Positions 1-8,972 of a DNA stretch of 64,000 nucleotides are shown here, one piece after another. The DNA is from an uncultured Aeriscardovia sp. (GTDB lineage: Bacteria; Actinomycetota; Actinomycetes; Actinomycetales; Bifidobacteriaceae), in contig CAIFES010000001.1 in assembly GCA_903789535.1 (NCBI GenBank), forward strand, positions 62,001 through 126,000, given 5' to 3'. The translations under genes and the position numbers were made by a program. Each line of letters opens with the position of its first letter. Position 1 is the stretch's first letter. Below the pieces are notes generated by a model. The model was not told where the DNA came from and did not search any database. It saw only the letters and a program-made list of their open reading frames with translations.

Positions 1-982
1 CGCCGAGGACACCGACCGCGCCAAGCGTCTGACGGGCATCCTGCGCGCACGCTTCAGCGATCAGGTGATCGGCCAGACGATGCTGCGCGAGACGCTGATC
101 GTCACGCTCATCGCCGGCGGCCACACGCTCATCGAGTCCGTGCCGGGTCTGGCGAAGACGACCGCCGCACAGACGCTGGCGGGCAGCGTGGCCGGTTCGT
201 TCAAACGCGTGCAGTGCACGCCCGACCTCATGCCGTCCGATCTGACGGGCACGCAGATCTTCGATTTCAAGACGCAGAGGCTCATCACCCAGATCGGACC
301 GATCAACGCCAACTTCGTGCTGCTCGATGAGATCAACCGCTCCTCCGCGAAGACGCAGTCGGCCATGCTCGAGGCGATGGCCGAGGGCAACGTCACCATC
401 GGCGGACAGCGCATCGCCCTTCCCCGCCCGTTCATGGTGATCGCCACCGAGAACCCCATCGAGGAGGAGGGCACCTACACGCTGCCCGAGGCGCAGATGG
501 ACCGTTTCTTCACCAAGACGGTGATGACCTACCCGACGGCGGCCGAGGAGAACCAGATCCTCGACCTGCTCACCCGCCGCGGCAGCGACACCGCCCCCAC
601 CATCCCCGAGGGCGAGCGGATGGACATCGATGACGTGCTCTTCCTGCGTCAGGCGGCTCGGCGTGTGCATGTGGGTGAGGAGATCAAGAAATATGTGGTC
701 GATCTCGTGGCCACCACGCGCGGTGCCGGCCCGGCCCCCATCAAGGATCTCTCCTCGCTCGTACGGCTCGGGGCCTCACCGCGTGCCTCCATCGCGCTCA
801 CGCGCGTGGGCCAGGCATTCGCCCTGATGAACGGCCGTGATTTCGTCATCCCCGAGGATGTGCGCATGTTCGCGCACGAGGTGCTGCGCCACCGTATCCT
901 CCTGACCTTCGAGGCAATGACGCAGAACGTGAGCAGCGACGAGATCATCGACCACGTCCTGCAGGTCGTGCCCACCCCATGA
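1..982 (+). CDS. MoxR-family AAA+ ATPase, 5'-truncated by the window edge
   Basis: The reading frame is open from base 2, so the true start lies before the window; 326 codons are visible. MoxR ATPases act as chaperone-like AAA+ proteins that work with VWA-domain partners encoded next to them. The MoxR form of Walker A (ESVPGLAKTT, bases 134-163) and a Walker B with sensor region (LLDEINRSSAKTQ, about bases 319-357) are intact, followed by the usual C-terminal lid region. The stop codon overlaps the next start as ATGA at 979-982, so the gene is translationally coupled to the DUF58 gene. Together with the DUF58 and two VWA genes this is the classic MoxR/Bat-type operon. Its substrate in this organism is unknown. 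Family assignment is secure; the cellular role is inference from the family. Confidence 0.93.
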   Translation, partial: AEDTDRAKRLTGILRARFSDQVIGQTMLRETLIVTLIAGGHTLIESVPGLAKTTAAQTLAGSVAGSFKRVQCTPDLMPSDLTGTQIFDFKTQRLITQIGPINANFVLLDEINRSSAKTQSAMLEAMAEGNVTIGGQRIALPRPFMVIATENPIEEEGTYTLPEAQMDRFFTKTVMTYPTAAEENQILDLLTRRGSDTAPTIPEGERMDIDDVLFLRQAARRVHVGEEIKKYVVDLVATTRGAGPAPIKDLSSLVRLGASPRASIALTRVGQAFALMNGRDFVIPEDVRMFAHEVLRHRILLTFEAMTQNVSSDEIIDHVLQVVPTP

Positions 983-2067
983 GCTCCATGAGCGTGAGAA
1001 AAAAGCAGTACGACGCGGCGGAGGGCACCGACGCGTTCGAGCAGGCGCTCGCCCGTGCGGCCGCGGCACAGGCCGCCTCGCGCGATGACAGCGCCGACGA
1101 ACAGTCCCGACAGGTGCGCCTGCGCCTCGCCTCGCTCGGCTCACGGCTGAGCCTGCCCATCGCCCGGCGCGCACTCGGCCTGCTGGAAGGCGAGCATCAT
1201 TCCGACCGTGCGGGCAACGGCTTCGATTACCTCGACCTGCGCGATTACCAGCCCGGCGACGAGGCGCGTCTGATCGAGTGGAACGCCTCGGCGCGCATGG
1301 GACGCCCGATCGTGGTCAACAAGCGGCGCGATGTGACGAGCACCGTCTGGCTTCTGCTCGATACCGGCTCGCAGATGTACGCGAGCGCGGAGAGCGGCGA
1401 ACGCCAGATCGATGTGGCGGCCAATGTGCTGCGCATGGTGGCGCTTCTGAGCCTGCGGCGCGGAGATGACATCTCCCTCGTGCTCGCCAACAGCGCCCGC
1501 GTGAGCCGTACCCCGTTCACCGGCGGTTACGCGCAGTTCGACCGGCTGCTGCGGCAGAAGACGGCGGCGGCACCGCAGGCCCCCTCCGATACCGCCGCGC
1601 TGCTCGATTACGCACGCCGCGTGCAGACGCGCGACGCGCTCATTGTGCTCGCCACCGGTGAGCAGGCGCTGACCGCCAAAGCGGCCGACGCCATCTCCGA
1701 GCTGTCACAGGAGCATCCGCTTTTCTTCGCCGCCACAAAGGCCGTCAACCCGTTCGAGACCGGCATCCGCGCGCGCGACAGCCGCTCGGGTCGGCTCATG
1801 CCCGCCTTCCTGCAGGACCCGCAGGCCGGGCGCGACTACGAGACCCGGCGTGCCGCCGCGGCGGCCGCACTGCGCCATGATCTCGACCGTCACGGCGACA
1901 CGCTGCTCTGGTCCGGCTCCTCGGAGGGCATGCTCGACGGGTTCATCCATCTCGTGCGCGTCTCGCGCTTCGGGGTACGCCCCGGCTCCTCCAGCCTGCT
2001 CGCCGGCGATAGGTCTGCCGGCCGTCTGCCCGACCGCCACCAGACCATCGACAAGGAGACGGCATGA
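979..2067 (+). CDS. DUF58 domain protein (MoxR operon partner)
   Basis: A 362-residue protein starting at the ATG in an ATGA overlap with the moxR-like gene. It carries the DUF58 core, visible as YLDLRDYQPGDEARLIEWNA followed by a conserved arginine-rich strand, and then a VWA-like fold starting at WLLLDTGSQM, where the metal-site motif is degenerate (DTGS rather than DxSxS). No signal peptide or membrane helix is evident, so it is probably cytoplasmic. DUF58 proteins are nearly always encoded beside MoxR ATPases and VWA membrane proteins, as here, but their biochemical job is not known. Later in-frame ATGs exist at codons 4 and 30 or so, but the overlap favours the first. Confidence 0.92.
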   Translation: MSSMSVRKKQYDAAEGTDAFEQALARAAAAQAASRDDSADEQSRQVRLRLASLGSRLSLPIARRALGLLEGEHHSDRAGNGFDYLDLRDYQPGDEARLIEWNASARMGRPIVVNKRRDVTSTVWLLLDTGSQMYASAESGERQIDVAANVLRMVALLSLRRGDDISLVLANSARVSRTPFTGGYAQFDRLLRQKTAAAPQAPSDTAALLDYARRVQTRDALIVLATGEQALTAKAADAISELSQEHPLFFAATKAVNPFETGIRARDSRSGRLMPAFLQDPQAGRDYETRRAAAAAALRHDLDRHGDTLLWSGSSEGMLDGFIHLVRVSRFGVRPGSSSLLAGDRSAGRLPDRHQTIDKETA

Positions 2068-2639
2068 TTGGCATGATCACACAGGCCGCCGGAACCATGA
2101 CCGTCACGACGGTCCATTGTGCCGCGGATCCGACCACGCTGCCCGTTCCCGCGGTGCCGGATCTTCCCCCGTTCGCCGTGCTCGCCGTCGTCCTGCTCAT
2201 TGTGGCCGTCGTGCTGCTCGTGGCCGGTCTTCTCCTGCTGCGCAGACGATCCTCGCTGCCCGAGCGCCGCACGGGCAGCGTCCGTCACGGCAGCCACAGC
2301 AACAAACCGGACGACGCCTGGCATGCCGACCTCGAGCAGATCCGCTCCGACTATCACGCCGGCACCGCCAGCGAGACGCAGACGTATGCACGCCTGTCCG
2401 CCCTCGCCCGTGATTTCGCCTCCGACCGTCTGGGCGCCGACTTCTCCTCCTCCACCCTGCTGGATCTCAACCGCCGTCATCAGATCGGTTCCAAAGAGCA
2501 GTTCCAGCGGCTGCGCCAGACGATCGCCGCACTCTATCCGCCCGAGTTCGCCCCTGACACCAACCCCCAGGCACATCAGGCGAGCGTCGACCAGGCGGCC
2601 GACTGGGTGGCCGATCTTCTCGAGAGGTGGGACAGATGA
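2064..2639 (+). CDS. Single-pass membrane protein of the MoxR/VWA operon
   Basis: A 191-residue protein starting in another ATGA overlap. It has an N-terminal segment of about 35 residues, one strong membrane helix (about residues 36-58, ending at a basic RRR stop-transfer cluster) and a soluble C-terminal domain of about 130 residues. The C-terminal part, with an EQIRSDYHAG start, looks helical. Its place between DUF58 and the first VWA gene matches small membrane proteins that occur in this position in other MoxR operons (DUF4381-like), but I cannot confirm a family by eye. Probably a membrane-anchored component or adaptor of the MoxR-VWA complex; this is inference from context. Confidence 0.8.
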   Translation: MIGMITQAAGTMTVTTVHCAADPTTLPVPAVPDLPPFAVLAVVLLIVAVVLLVAGLLLLRRRSSLPERRTGSVRHGSHSNKPDDAWHADLEQIRSDYHAGTASETQTYARLSALARDFASDRLGADFSSSTLLDLNRRHQIGSKEQFQRLRQTIAALYPPEFAPDTNPQAHQASVDQAADWVADLLERWDR

Positions 2640-3697
2640 GCGGGTTCACTTTTCTGTGGCCATGGATGCTGCCCCTCGCCCTTGTGGTGGCAGGGATCGT
2701 CATCGGCCTCGTACTGGCCGCCACGCGCCGTTCGAAGCGCCGGGGACAGGACGGGCCGAGCGTGTGGGACCTGCCTGCGCTCGTCGAACAGACGAGCGGC
2801 GAAAAGCTGCACTCCTACCGCCGCGCATCCGCCGCGGCACTCACCGCGGTCTGCCTCGCCGCCGCCGGCAGCCTCGTGCTCGCCGCGCGCCCGGCGGTGA
2901 CCGCCTCCACCGATGCCTCCACACATTCGCGTGATATCGTGCTGTGCCTGGACGTCTCCGGTTCGGCGCTGCCGTTCGACCGACAGGTGATCGCCGCCTA
3001 CCGGCAGATCGTCACCAGCTTCCGCACCGAGCGCATCGGCATGTCTATCTTCAACTCCACCTCCCGCACGGTCTTCCCGCTCACCGACGACTACAGCCTC
3101 GTCAAAAACCAGCTTGACAAGGCGCTCACGGTCCTTTCCAAGGTGACCGACCAGAAATCGATCGACAAGATGAGCCAGAAGGATTACCAGGCCGTCTCCG
3201 ACTGGCTGGAAGGCACGCAGGACCGTCATGATTCCACCAGCCTGATCGGTGACGGCCTCGTGGGGTGCGAGACGATGCTGCCCGGTTTCACCGTCACGGC
3301 AAAGACTCGGCATGCACGCGTCTCCCCCGCCTCCATCGTCTTCGCCACCGACAACGTGCTCTCCGGCACACCGCTGTACAGCCTTGACGAGGCGCTCCGA
3401 CTCGCCCGGCTCAACTCAATCGGCGTGGACGCGCTCTACACCGGGTCCGCCTCCGCGGTGGGTACCGCGCAGGCAAAGAGCCTCAGGAGCGCGATCACGC
3501 GTGCCGGGGGCACCTTCCGCACGCAGGCCGACGCCGATTCTGTGGCCGCGCTCGTCGCCTCCATCGAAAAACAGCAGGTGCGTCATGCGCGCGGCGAGTC
3601 CACCGTGCAGGCAAGCGACGCGCCATGGCCGTTCGTGGCGTTCGTCGCGTTCTTCCTCGCGCTCGGGCTGCTGCTGCTCGCGAAAGTGAGGCGCTGA
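2636..3697 (+). CDS. VWA-domain membrane protein, BatA/BatB-like (first copy)
   Basis: 353 residues from the ATG at 2636, which overlaps the previous stop as ATGA; a GTG nine bases earlier is possible but less likely. The layout is that of Bat-type proteins: an N-terminal membrane helix (about residues 6-25), a second helix near residues 65-85, then a VWA domain beginning with DIVLCLDVSGSALPF, where the DxSGS MIDAS motif is intact, and a C-terminal membrane helix (about residues 328-350). The VWA domain therefore faces one side of the membrane between helices. VWA proteins of this type bind a divalent metal and are handled by the MoxR ATPase. The stop codon and next start share a base (TGATG). 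Confidence 0.9.
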   Translation: MSGFTFLWPWMLPLALVVAGIVIGLVLAATRRSKRRGQDGPSVWDLPALVEQTSGEKLHSYRRASAAALTAVCLAAAGSLVLAARPAVTASTDASTHSRDIVLCLDVSGSALPFDRQVIAAYRQIVTSFRTERIGMSIFNSTSRTVFPLTDDYSLVKNQLDKALTVLSKVTDQKSIDKMSQKDYQAVSDWLEGTQDRHDSTSLIGDGLVGCETMLPGFTVTAKTRHARVSPASIVFATDNVLSGTPLYSLDEALRLARLNSIGVDALYTGSASAVGTAQAKSLRSAITRAGGTFRTQADADSVAALVASIEKQQVRHARGESTVQASDAPWPFVAFVAFFLALGLLLLAKVRR

Positions 3698-4746
3698 TGT
3701 CCGCACGTCTCGAATTCTCGCCGTTCTTCGGCTCATGGGGCTGGTTCGCCCTGCTTGCCGTGGTGCTCGTCGCCGCGTTCGCCACATCCCTCGTGTGCTG
3801 GATCCGCCATCGTGATTCTGCCGAGGCGACGGCGCTCGACTGGGTCCGGCGCGGGGGCCTCGTGCTTACGATCCTGGCGCTTGCCTGCGGCCCCAGCGTC
3901 GTGAGCGCCTCCACCTCCTCGGCCGTCAGCTCCACGACCGTCGTCGTCGCCGTCGATGTGACCGGCTCGATGGCGGTGGGCGACGCACGCTACGGCACGA
4001 CGACCGCCATCACCCGTCTCGCCGCGGCACGGCAGGCGGTGGACGATCTGACGACCATGTACGCGGGGGCGAGGTTCGAGGCGATCAGCTTCGGCTCCTC
4101 GTCGAGCGTGGACGTGCCGGCCACCGCCGACGCGCAGGCGGTGCGTGCCTGGGCGAAAGGACTCGAGGTGGAGCCGACCGCCGTCTCCGCCGGATCCTCC
4201 CTCGCCCAACCGCTCGACACGCTCATTCGCACCATGCAGGAGATCCGTTCCAAGCGGCCGAAGGCACCCATTGCGTTCTATTACATCTCCGACGGCGAGC
4301 AGACGAGCCGGGGCGGCCGACGCACATTTTCCACGCTACGCCAGTTCGTCACCACCGGTGCCGCCATCGGCGTGGGCAGCGAGAAAGGCGGGCGCGTCCC
4401 GCTCGTCACCGCCTCCAACGCACGGGCGATCAGCATCTCTGCCACCCCCACCGCCCCCAACGGGTATGTGACCGACCCGACCACGCACAAACCCGGCATC
4501 TCACGGCTGAGCCGCCATGAGCTCGCCTCCATCGCCGATGAGTTCTCCGGCGGCACGCTCATCACGAGCGCGACCAAAACCGTGCGGTCCCTGTCCTCCG
4601 GCTCGTCGCTGAGCTTCCGGCTCGAACAGGGCCAGAAACGGCACCGCAGCCGCACGCTGCTCGTCTGGCCGTTCGAGCTGCTGGCGTTCGCCCTTCTGCT
4701 ATGGGAGCTGGGCGTGGATGTCTATCGTGCAAGGAGGTATCTGTGA
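3697..4746 (+). CDS. VWA-domain membrane protein, BatA/BatB-like (second copy)
   Basis: 349 residues. The start chosen is the ATG at 3697 because it abuts the preceding stop (TGATG) and gives the expected N-terminal helix (about residues 15-37), with another helix around residues 50-68. The VWA domain starts at VVVAVDVTGSMAVGD; the motif reads DVTGS rather than DxSxS, with Thr in the second metal-ligand position. A C-terminal hydrophobic segment ends the protein. Pairing of two VWA membrane proteins in tandem is typical of MoxR operons. A short SD-like GGAGG lies at the very end of this gene, in front of the next start. Confidence 0.9.
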   Translation: MSARLEFSPFFGSWGWFALLAVVLVAAFATSLVCWIRHRDSAEATALDWVRRGGLVLTILALACGPSVVSASTSSAVSSTTVVVAVDVTGSMAVGDARYGTTTAITRLAAARQAVDDLTTMYAGARFEAISFGSSSSVDVPATADAQAVRAWAKGLEVEPTAVSAGSSLAQPLDTLIRTMQEIRSKRPKAPIAFYYISDGEQTSRGGRRTFSTLRQFVTTGAAIGVGSEKGGRVPLVTASNARAISISATPTAPNGYVTDPTTHKPGISRLSRHELASIADEFSGGTLITSATKTVRSLSSGSSLSFRLEQGQKRHRSRTLLVWPFELLAFALLLWELGVDVYRARRYL

Positions 4747-5369
4747 TGGCACACACACCACTGGCACAGGCCGCCAGCACCGACGCCCGGCAGGCGCGGG
4801 GACGCTCCGCCGGCAGGCGGCCGTGCAGGGGCAGGACCATCCTCGCCGTCGTGCTGCTCGTGCTCACGGTCGCGTGCCTCGCCCTGTCGGCGCTGTCGGC
4901 GTTCAACTGGTCGGCGCAGCGTTCGTATGCCGCCGCGTCCTCCCAGCTGCGCAGCAATATCTCCGCCGCCCGGTCCGGTTCGAAGAAGGTAGCCGACCTG
5001 CAGGCCTCGCAGCAAAGTGTCACCGCGGGGCTGGAGGACCTCTCCTCCTCGAGATCCGTCCAGGTGCGTCCGCTCTCGCAGGCGGTCACCACCGCCACCG
5101 CCACGAGCAGGAAGCTCGATCGGATCCTCTCGCTCATGGCCGCGGGCAAAAGCTGGGAGCAGGCCACGAAACAGGCCGCGACAAAGAAACCCGCCTCCTC
5201 CTCGGCGAACGGCAAAACCTCCTCTTCCCCGTCCGGCACGTCGGGCGCATCCGGCTCGCAGGCACAGGATGAGGCGGAAAAGAAACAGGAGGAGCAGCAG
5301 CGCAAGAAGCTCGACCAGCTCATCTCGCGCACGCAGTCGAGCACCGATTCCACGCTCAAGCCGTGGTGA
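4746..5369 (+). CDS. Uncharacterised membrane protein, last gene of the MoxR operon
   Basis: 207 residues from the ATG at 4746, which again shares a base with the previous stop (TGATG) and has AAGGAGG just upstream. After a basic N-terminus there is one membrane helix (about residues 34-57), then an extracytoplasmic or soluble region rich in Ser, Thr and Ala, a Ser/Gly/Ala low-complexity stretch (about residues 140-175) and a charged Gln/Glu/Lys helix near the C-terminus that could form a coiled coil. I recognise no enzymatic motif. The overlapping start and following terminator make it the last member of the operon; a structural or adaptor role with the VWA proteins is possible but unproven. 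Confidence 0.8.
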   Translation: MAHTPLAQAASTDARQARGRSAGRRPCRGRTILAVVLLVLTVACLALSALSAFNWSAQRSYAAASSQLRSNISAARSGSKKVADLQASQQSVTAGLEDLSSSRSVQVRPLSQAVTTATATSRKLDRILSLMAAGKSWEQATKQAATKKPASSSANGKTSSSPSGTSGASGSQAQDEAEKKQEEQQRKKLDQLISRTQSSTDSTLKPW

Positions 5370-5398
5370 GCCGGTCGCCAGTTTTCCACATTCGCCTC

Positions 5399-5431
5399 TC
5401 CCGCCTGACATTTTGTCGGGCGGGATTTTTT
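5399..5431 (+). terminator. Rho-independent terminator of the MoxR/VWA operon
   Basis: An 11-bp stem (TCCCGCCTGAC with GTCGGGCGGGA, one G-U pair) closes an ATTTT loop and is followed by six Ts. It lies 30 bases after the stop of the last operon gene. Confidence 0.92.
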
Positions 5432-5439
5432 ATGGAGGT

Positions 5440-5784
5440 ATGACACTCACACCTGCCCTCGCCGCCCAGATGGACGGAACACCACTATCCGCACTACCCG
5501 CGTCGCCCTCACCCGTGCGACTGCCCTCCGCGCCGCTGGATCAGCGCGACTGCCGGTGCGGGCCGGCCGTGCGCGCCGCCTGCACGGACCTGCGCGACGC
5601 GCTCGACCTCGTGCGCGCCGCCTGCCGTCATACACGGCAGCTGCTGCCCGCCCTGCATGGCATCGACTGGCAGGGTGAGGCGGCGGACGGCTATCGCGCA
5701 CGCGTGCGCGGCATCGATCTGGTCGCCCAGGAAAGCGAGACCGATGCCGTCCGGCTGCTCGCCCGGATCGAGGAGGCGCAGTGA
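5440..5784 (+). CDS. Small WXG-motif helical protein
   Basis: 114 residues. The C-terminal two thirds are predicted helical with a W-x-G turn (DWQGEAADGY, Trp77-Gly79), the hallmark of the WXG100/ESX helical hairpin family; the N-terminal 35 residues are Pro/Ala/Ser-rich and look disordered. The start is uncertain: the ATG at 5440 has GGAGG only one base upstream, and an ATG at codon 11 lacks any SD. It sits right behind the terminator of the preceding operon and its stop overlaps the next gene (GTGATG), so the two form a unit. No ESX ATPase gene is in the window. Membership in the WXG100 superfamily is likely from the motif but not proved. Confidence 0.7.
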   Translation: MTLTPALAAQMDGTPLSALPASPSPVRLPSAPLDQRDCRCGPAVRAACTDLRDALDLVRAACRHTRQLLPALHGIDWQGEAADGYRARVRGIDLVAQESETDAVRLLARIEEAQ

Positions 5785-7271
5785 TGACAGACAACAACCT
5801 CAGTCAGGCACACCTCGGCCAGACACACCTCAGCCAGGGGCAGACGGCGTTCGTTCATGGCGGGGCGTTGCAGGTCGACACGGACGCCCTCACACGGGCA
5901 CGGGCCATGCTGACCACGATCGCCGGTCTGCTGCACCGATCCTGCGCGGCTGGTGAGCGGAAGACGGCGCAGGCGCGCACGGATCTGCTGCCCGTGCCGC
6001 TCTGTCCTGCGGCAGGATCGATCACCAACGACGCGGCCATGCACCGGCGCCGCCAGCAGCAGGCGTCGCTGATCCTCGCCTGTGCCGGCGAGGCGGACAT
6101 CCTCTTCGACCGTCTGGGAGTGCTGGCGCGCCGATGCCGTGAACTCGCCGATCTGCTCGCCCGTGTGGTGGGCGTCTATACGGAATCGGAATCACTCGTC
6201 GGCAGGCTCATGGGCGGGCTGCTGGGATTGCTGCCGGCCGGCGCGGCTGTCAGCGGGGTTCTGCTCGCCCCTACGCTCGCCGGAGCGGCCGGGCTCGGCT
6301 CGGCCAGGCTGGGGCCGGCCGCCTCGCGTCTGATGCAGCAGGCCGACCCGCTCGTCCAGCCGGGGATGGACACCCTCGCCCGCGCGCTCTGCCCGCCTGG
6401 CAGTCCCGCCAGCGTCAACGAGGCGGCACGCCTGCTCTCGCCGCTGTCCGCCGGTGTGCAGGACGTCGTACAGGGCGACCGGCTCACCGTCTCGCGTGTC
6501 AGGCCGGGCAAAGGCGGCGGGATCGGGGCGAGCCGTGATATCGGCTCGGCGCTGGCTAGTCTCGACCGGCTCGGCGATATCGGCACGAGCAAGGTGCCGT
6601 ACAGCACCGTCGCCGTGCAGAAATACGTGGAGGATGACGGAACCACGCATTGGCTGCTGCTGGTGCCCGGCACACGCGGCGAGCGCGATACGCCGATCGG
6701 CTGGGCACAGAATGTGGAGCTGATGAGTTCGGACAACTCCCAGCGCCTGCATGCCGATTCGGCCAGACTCGCGCTGGAGGCCCTGCGCAGAAGCGGCGTG
6801 GGAAAGGGTGAGAGCGTGGCGGTGGTCGGCCATTCGCAGGGCGGGATCGTCGCCGCGAGCCTCGCCGCCGGCAACACCGGCTACTCGTTCACGCATATCG
6901 TGACGGCGGGCTCGCCCATCGCCGGGCACCCGATCCCCTCCTCCACCTGGGTGACGGCCGTGGAGGACCGTGGCGAGCTTGTCTCGCGTCTGGATGGCGC
7001 TGACAACCCGGCCCGGCGCACATGGGTGAGCGTGGACGGCCGGCTTTCCGGCGCCGATGCGTCGACGGGGCATCAGGCACAGGGCACACACGTCTCCTCG
7101 ACAGGCGGGAGGGCGCATCTGACGCACGGTCTCAACTACCAGCGCGCCACCTGGCAGGATGCGAAGAGCCTGGGCAGCACCGCCGTGGAGGACTCGGACG
7201 AGCATTTCTCGAGACAGGTGAGGGGCCGGCTCGTCTCCACCCAGTACTTCACCGGCAGGATGTCGTACTGA
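5784..7271 (+). CDS. Alpha/beta hydrolase (PGAP1/lipase-like) with N-terminal helical domain
   Basis: 495 residues from the ATG at 5784 (AGGAGG seven bases upstream; a GTG three bases earlier is also possible). The first 150 residues are helical and resemble the secretion-type partner domains that accompany WXG proteins; a hydrophobic Gly/Ala/Leu stretch (about residues 140-175) follows. The C-terminal half is an alpha/beta hydrolase: strand LLLVPGTRGE, nucleophile elbow GHSQGG with Ser351, and later GSPIAG. An Asp and a His for the triad can be placed after it but are not certain. Likely a serine esterase or lipase acting outside the cytoplasm, paired with the small WXG gene. Substrate unknown. 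Confidence 0.8.
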   Translation: MTDNNLSQAHLGQTHLSQGQTAFVHGGALQVDTDALTRARAMLTTIAGLLHRSCAAGERKTAQARTDLLPVPLCPAAGSITNDAAMHRRRQQQASLILACAGEADILFDRLGVLARRCRELADLLARVVGVYTESESLVGRLMGGLLGLLPAGAAVSGVLLAPTLAGAAGLGSARLGPAASRLMQQADPLVQPGMDTLARALCPPGSPASVNEAARLLSPLSAGVQDVVQGDRLTVSRVRPGKGGGIGASRDIGSALASLDRLGDIGTSKVPYSTVAVQKYVEDDGTTHWLLLVPGTRGERDTPIGWAQNVELMSSDNSQRLHADSARLALEALRRSGVGKGESVAVVGHSQGGIVAASLAAGNTGYSFTHIVTAGSPIAGHPIPSSTWVTAVEDRGELVSRLDGADNPARRTWVSVDGRLSGADASTGHQAQGTHVSSTGGRAHLTHGLNYQRATWQDAKSLGSTAVEDSDEHFSRQVRGRLVSTQYFTGRMSY

Positions 7272-7511
7272 ACATCATCGCGGATCATCCGCCCGTGCCC
7301 CGCATGTGCCCCTGCCCCATATATCGGAAACGACCTGCCCGATTTTCCGATCGTCCGGCTTTCCGGTCAGGGGCCATGAAGGCGCTCCTGACCCGCACGT
7401 TGGGGGTCAATGGAAAAATAGGGACAGTTCTCAGCGATATCAGGATGTCCCGGCTCATCGGCAAGGGCTTGCCGCCCTCACCGCCTGACCGGCCGCACTC
7501 AGGGAGATGGA

Positions 7512-8972
7512 ATGATCGACTTTTCCTCGTTGACACCGCGTGTGGCGCTCAGCCCGCTCGACGGGCGTTACGCACGCCAGACCGCGCCGCTGCTCAACTC
7601 GCTCTCGACCGCGGCCCTCAACCGCGAGCGCCTGTTCGTGGAGACCGAGTGGATGATCTTTCTTGCCGACGGGCAGGACGGCACACCGATCGTGCCCGGC
7701 CTCGCCCCGCTCACGCAGGAAGAGAAGGACTATCTGCGCCGAATCGTCGAGAATTTCGGCGCGGAGGGCATCGCGGAGCACGCCGCCATCGAGAAAGTGA
7801 CGCATCATGACGTCAAAGCCGTCGAATATTACATCGACCGGCGTCTCGACGACGCGCAGGACAGGCTCAGCCATCCCACGGCGCTGACGGGCCTCAAACC
7901 GCTCGTCCACCTCTTCTGCACTTCCGAGGACATCAACAATCTCTCGTGGGCGCTGTGCGTCCGACATGCCATGACCGACGTGTGGCTGCCGCGTTTCGAC
8001 CGGCTGCTCGACCTGCTGCTCGCCGATGCCGACGCCTGGCGTGATCTGCCGCTGCTAGCGATGACGCACGGCCAGCCGGCCACCCCCACCACCCTGGGCA
8101 AGGAGATGGCCGTCGTGGTCTATCGCCTCTCCCGCCAGCGCAAGAAGCTCGGACAGACCGAGTATCTGGGCAAATTCAACGGGGCGACCGGCACGTTCGG
8201 CGCGCACACCGTCGCCCTGCCGCAGGCCGACTGGCCTCGCATCTCCCGCAGCTTCGTGGAGGGCCGTCTCGGGCTGACGTGGAACCCGCTGACCACCCAG
8301 ATCGAGAGCCACGACTGGATCGCCGAGCTGTTCGGCACGCTCTCGCACACGGGACGCATCCTGCACGATCTGTGCGTGGACATGTGGATGTACATCAGCC
8401 GCGGCGTCTTCCACCAGATCCCGGTCAAGGGCGCGACCGGCTCAAGCACCATGCCGCACAAGGTCAACCCGATCAACTTCGAGAATGCCGAGGCGAACTT
8501 CGAGATCTCCTGCTCCTTCCTCGACACCCTAGCCGCCACGCTCGTCGAGTCGCGCTGGCAGCGTGATCTGACCGACTCGACCACGCTGCGCAATATGGGC
8601 TCCGCCCTGGGCTACTCGCTGCTGGCACTGTCCAGCCTGACCACCGGCATGGAGCGCGTCAGGCCCGACACGGCGGCGATGGCGGCCGAGCTGGACGACA
8701 ACTGGGAGGTGCTCGGCGAGCCGATCCAGACGATGATGCGCGTGGCAGGCCTTGAGGGCCGTCCGGGCATGGACAGGCCGTATGAGCGTGTCAAAGAGCT
8801 GATGCGCGGCCGGAAGATCGGTAAGAAGGATGTGGAGGACTTCGTCGCCTCGCTCGGGCTGGATGCCGCCGATGAGGAACGTCTGGGCCGGCTGACGCCG
8901 TCCACCTATACGGGGCTGGCCCCGCGTCTTGTCGATTTCGCCGACGAGGCCGTCAGGAAGGCGCGGTCATGA
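7512..8972 (+). CDS. purB: Adenylosuccinate lyase
   Basis: 486 residues, ATG at 7512 with an AGGGAG ribosome site. PurB splits succinylaminoimidazole carboxamide ribotide and adenylosuccinate, releasing fumarate, in purine synthesis. The fumarase/aspartase superfamily signature GSSTMPHKVNPINFENAE is present at about residue 310, as are the upstream THGQPATPTTLGKE region and the KFNGATGTFGAH segment that form the active site. The length and the sequence suit the longer E. coli-like PurB form. The stop overlaps the start of the following membrane protein gene by four bases (ATGA), so the two are cotranscribed. The 240 bases before it (7272-7511) hold no gene and no convincing promoter that I could see. 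Confidence 0.96.
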   Translation: MIDFSSLTPRVALSPLDGRYARQTAPLLNSLSTAALNRERLFVETEWMIFLADGQDGTPIVPGLAPLTQEEKDYLRRIVENFGAEGIAEHAAIEKVTHHDVKAVEYYIDRRLDDAQDRLSHPTALTGLKPLVHLFCTSEDINNLSWALCVRHAMTDVWLPRFDRLLDLLLADADAWRDLPLLAMTHGQPATPTTLGKEMAVVVYRLSRQRKKLGQTEYLGKFNGATGTFGAHTVALPQADWPRISRSFVEGRLGLTWNPLTTQIESHDWIAELFGTLSHTGRILHDLCVDMWMYISRGVFHQIPVKGATGSSTMPHKVNPINFENAEANFEISCSFLDTLAATLVESRWQRDLTDSTTLRNMGSALGYSLLALSSLTTGMERVRPDTAAMAAELDDNWEVLGEPIQTMMRVAGLEGRPGMDRPYERVKELMRGRKIGKKDVEDFVASLGLDAADEERLGRLTPSTYTGLAPRLVDFADEAVRKARS

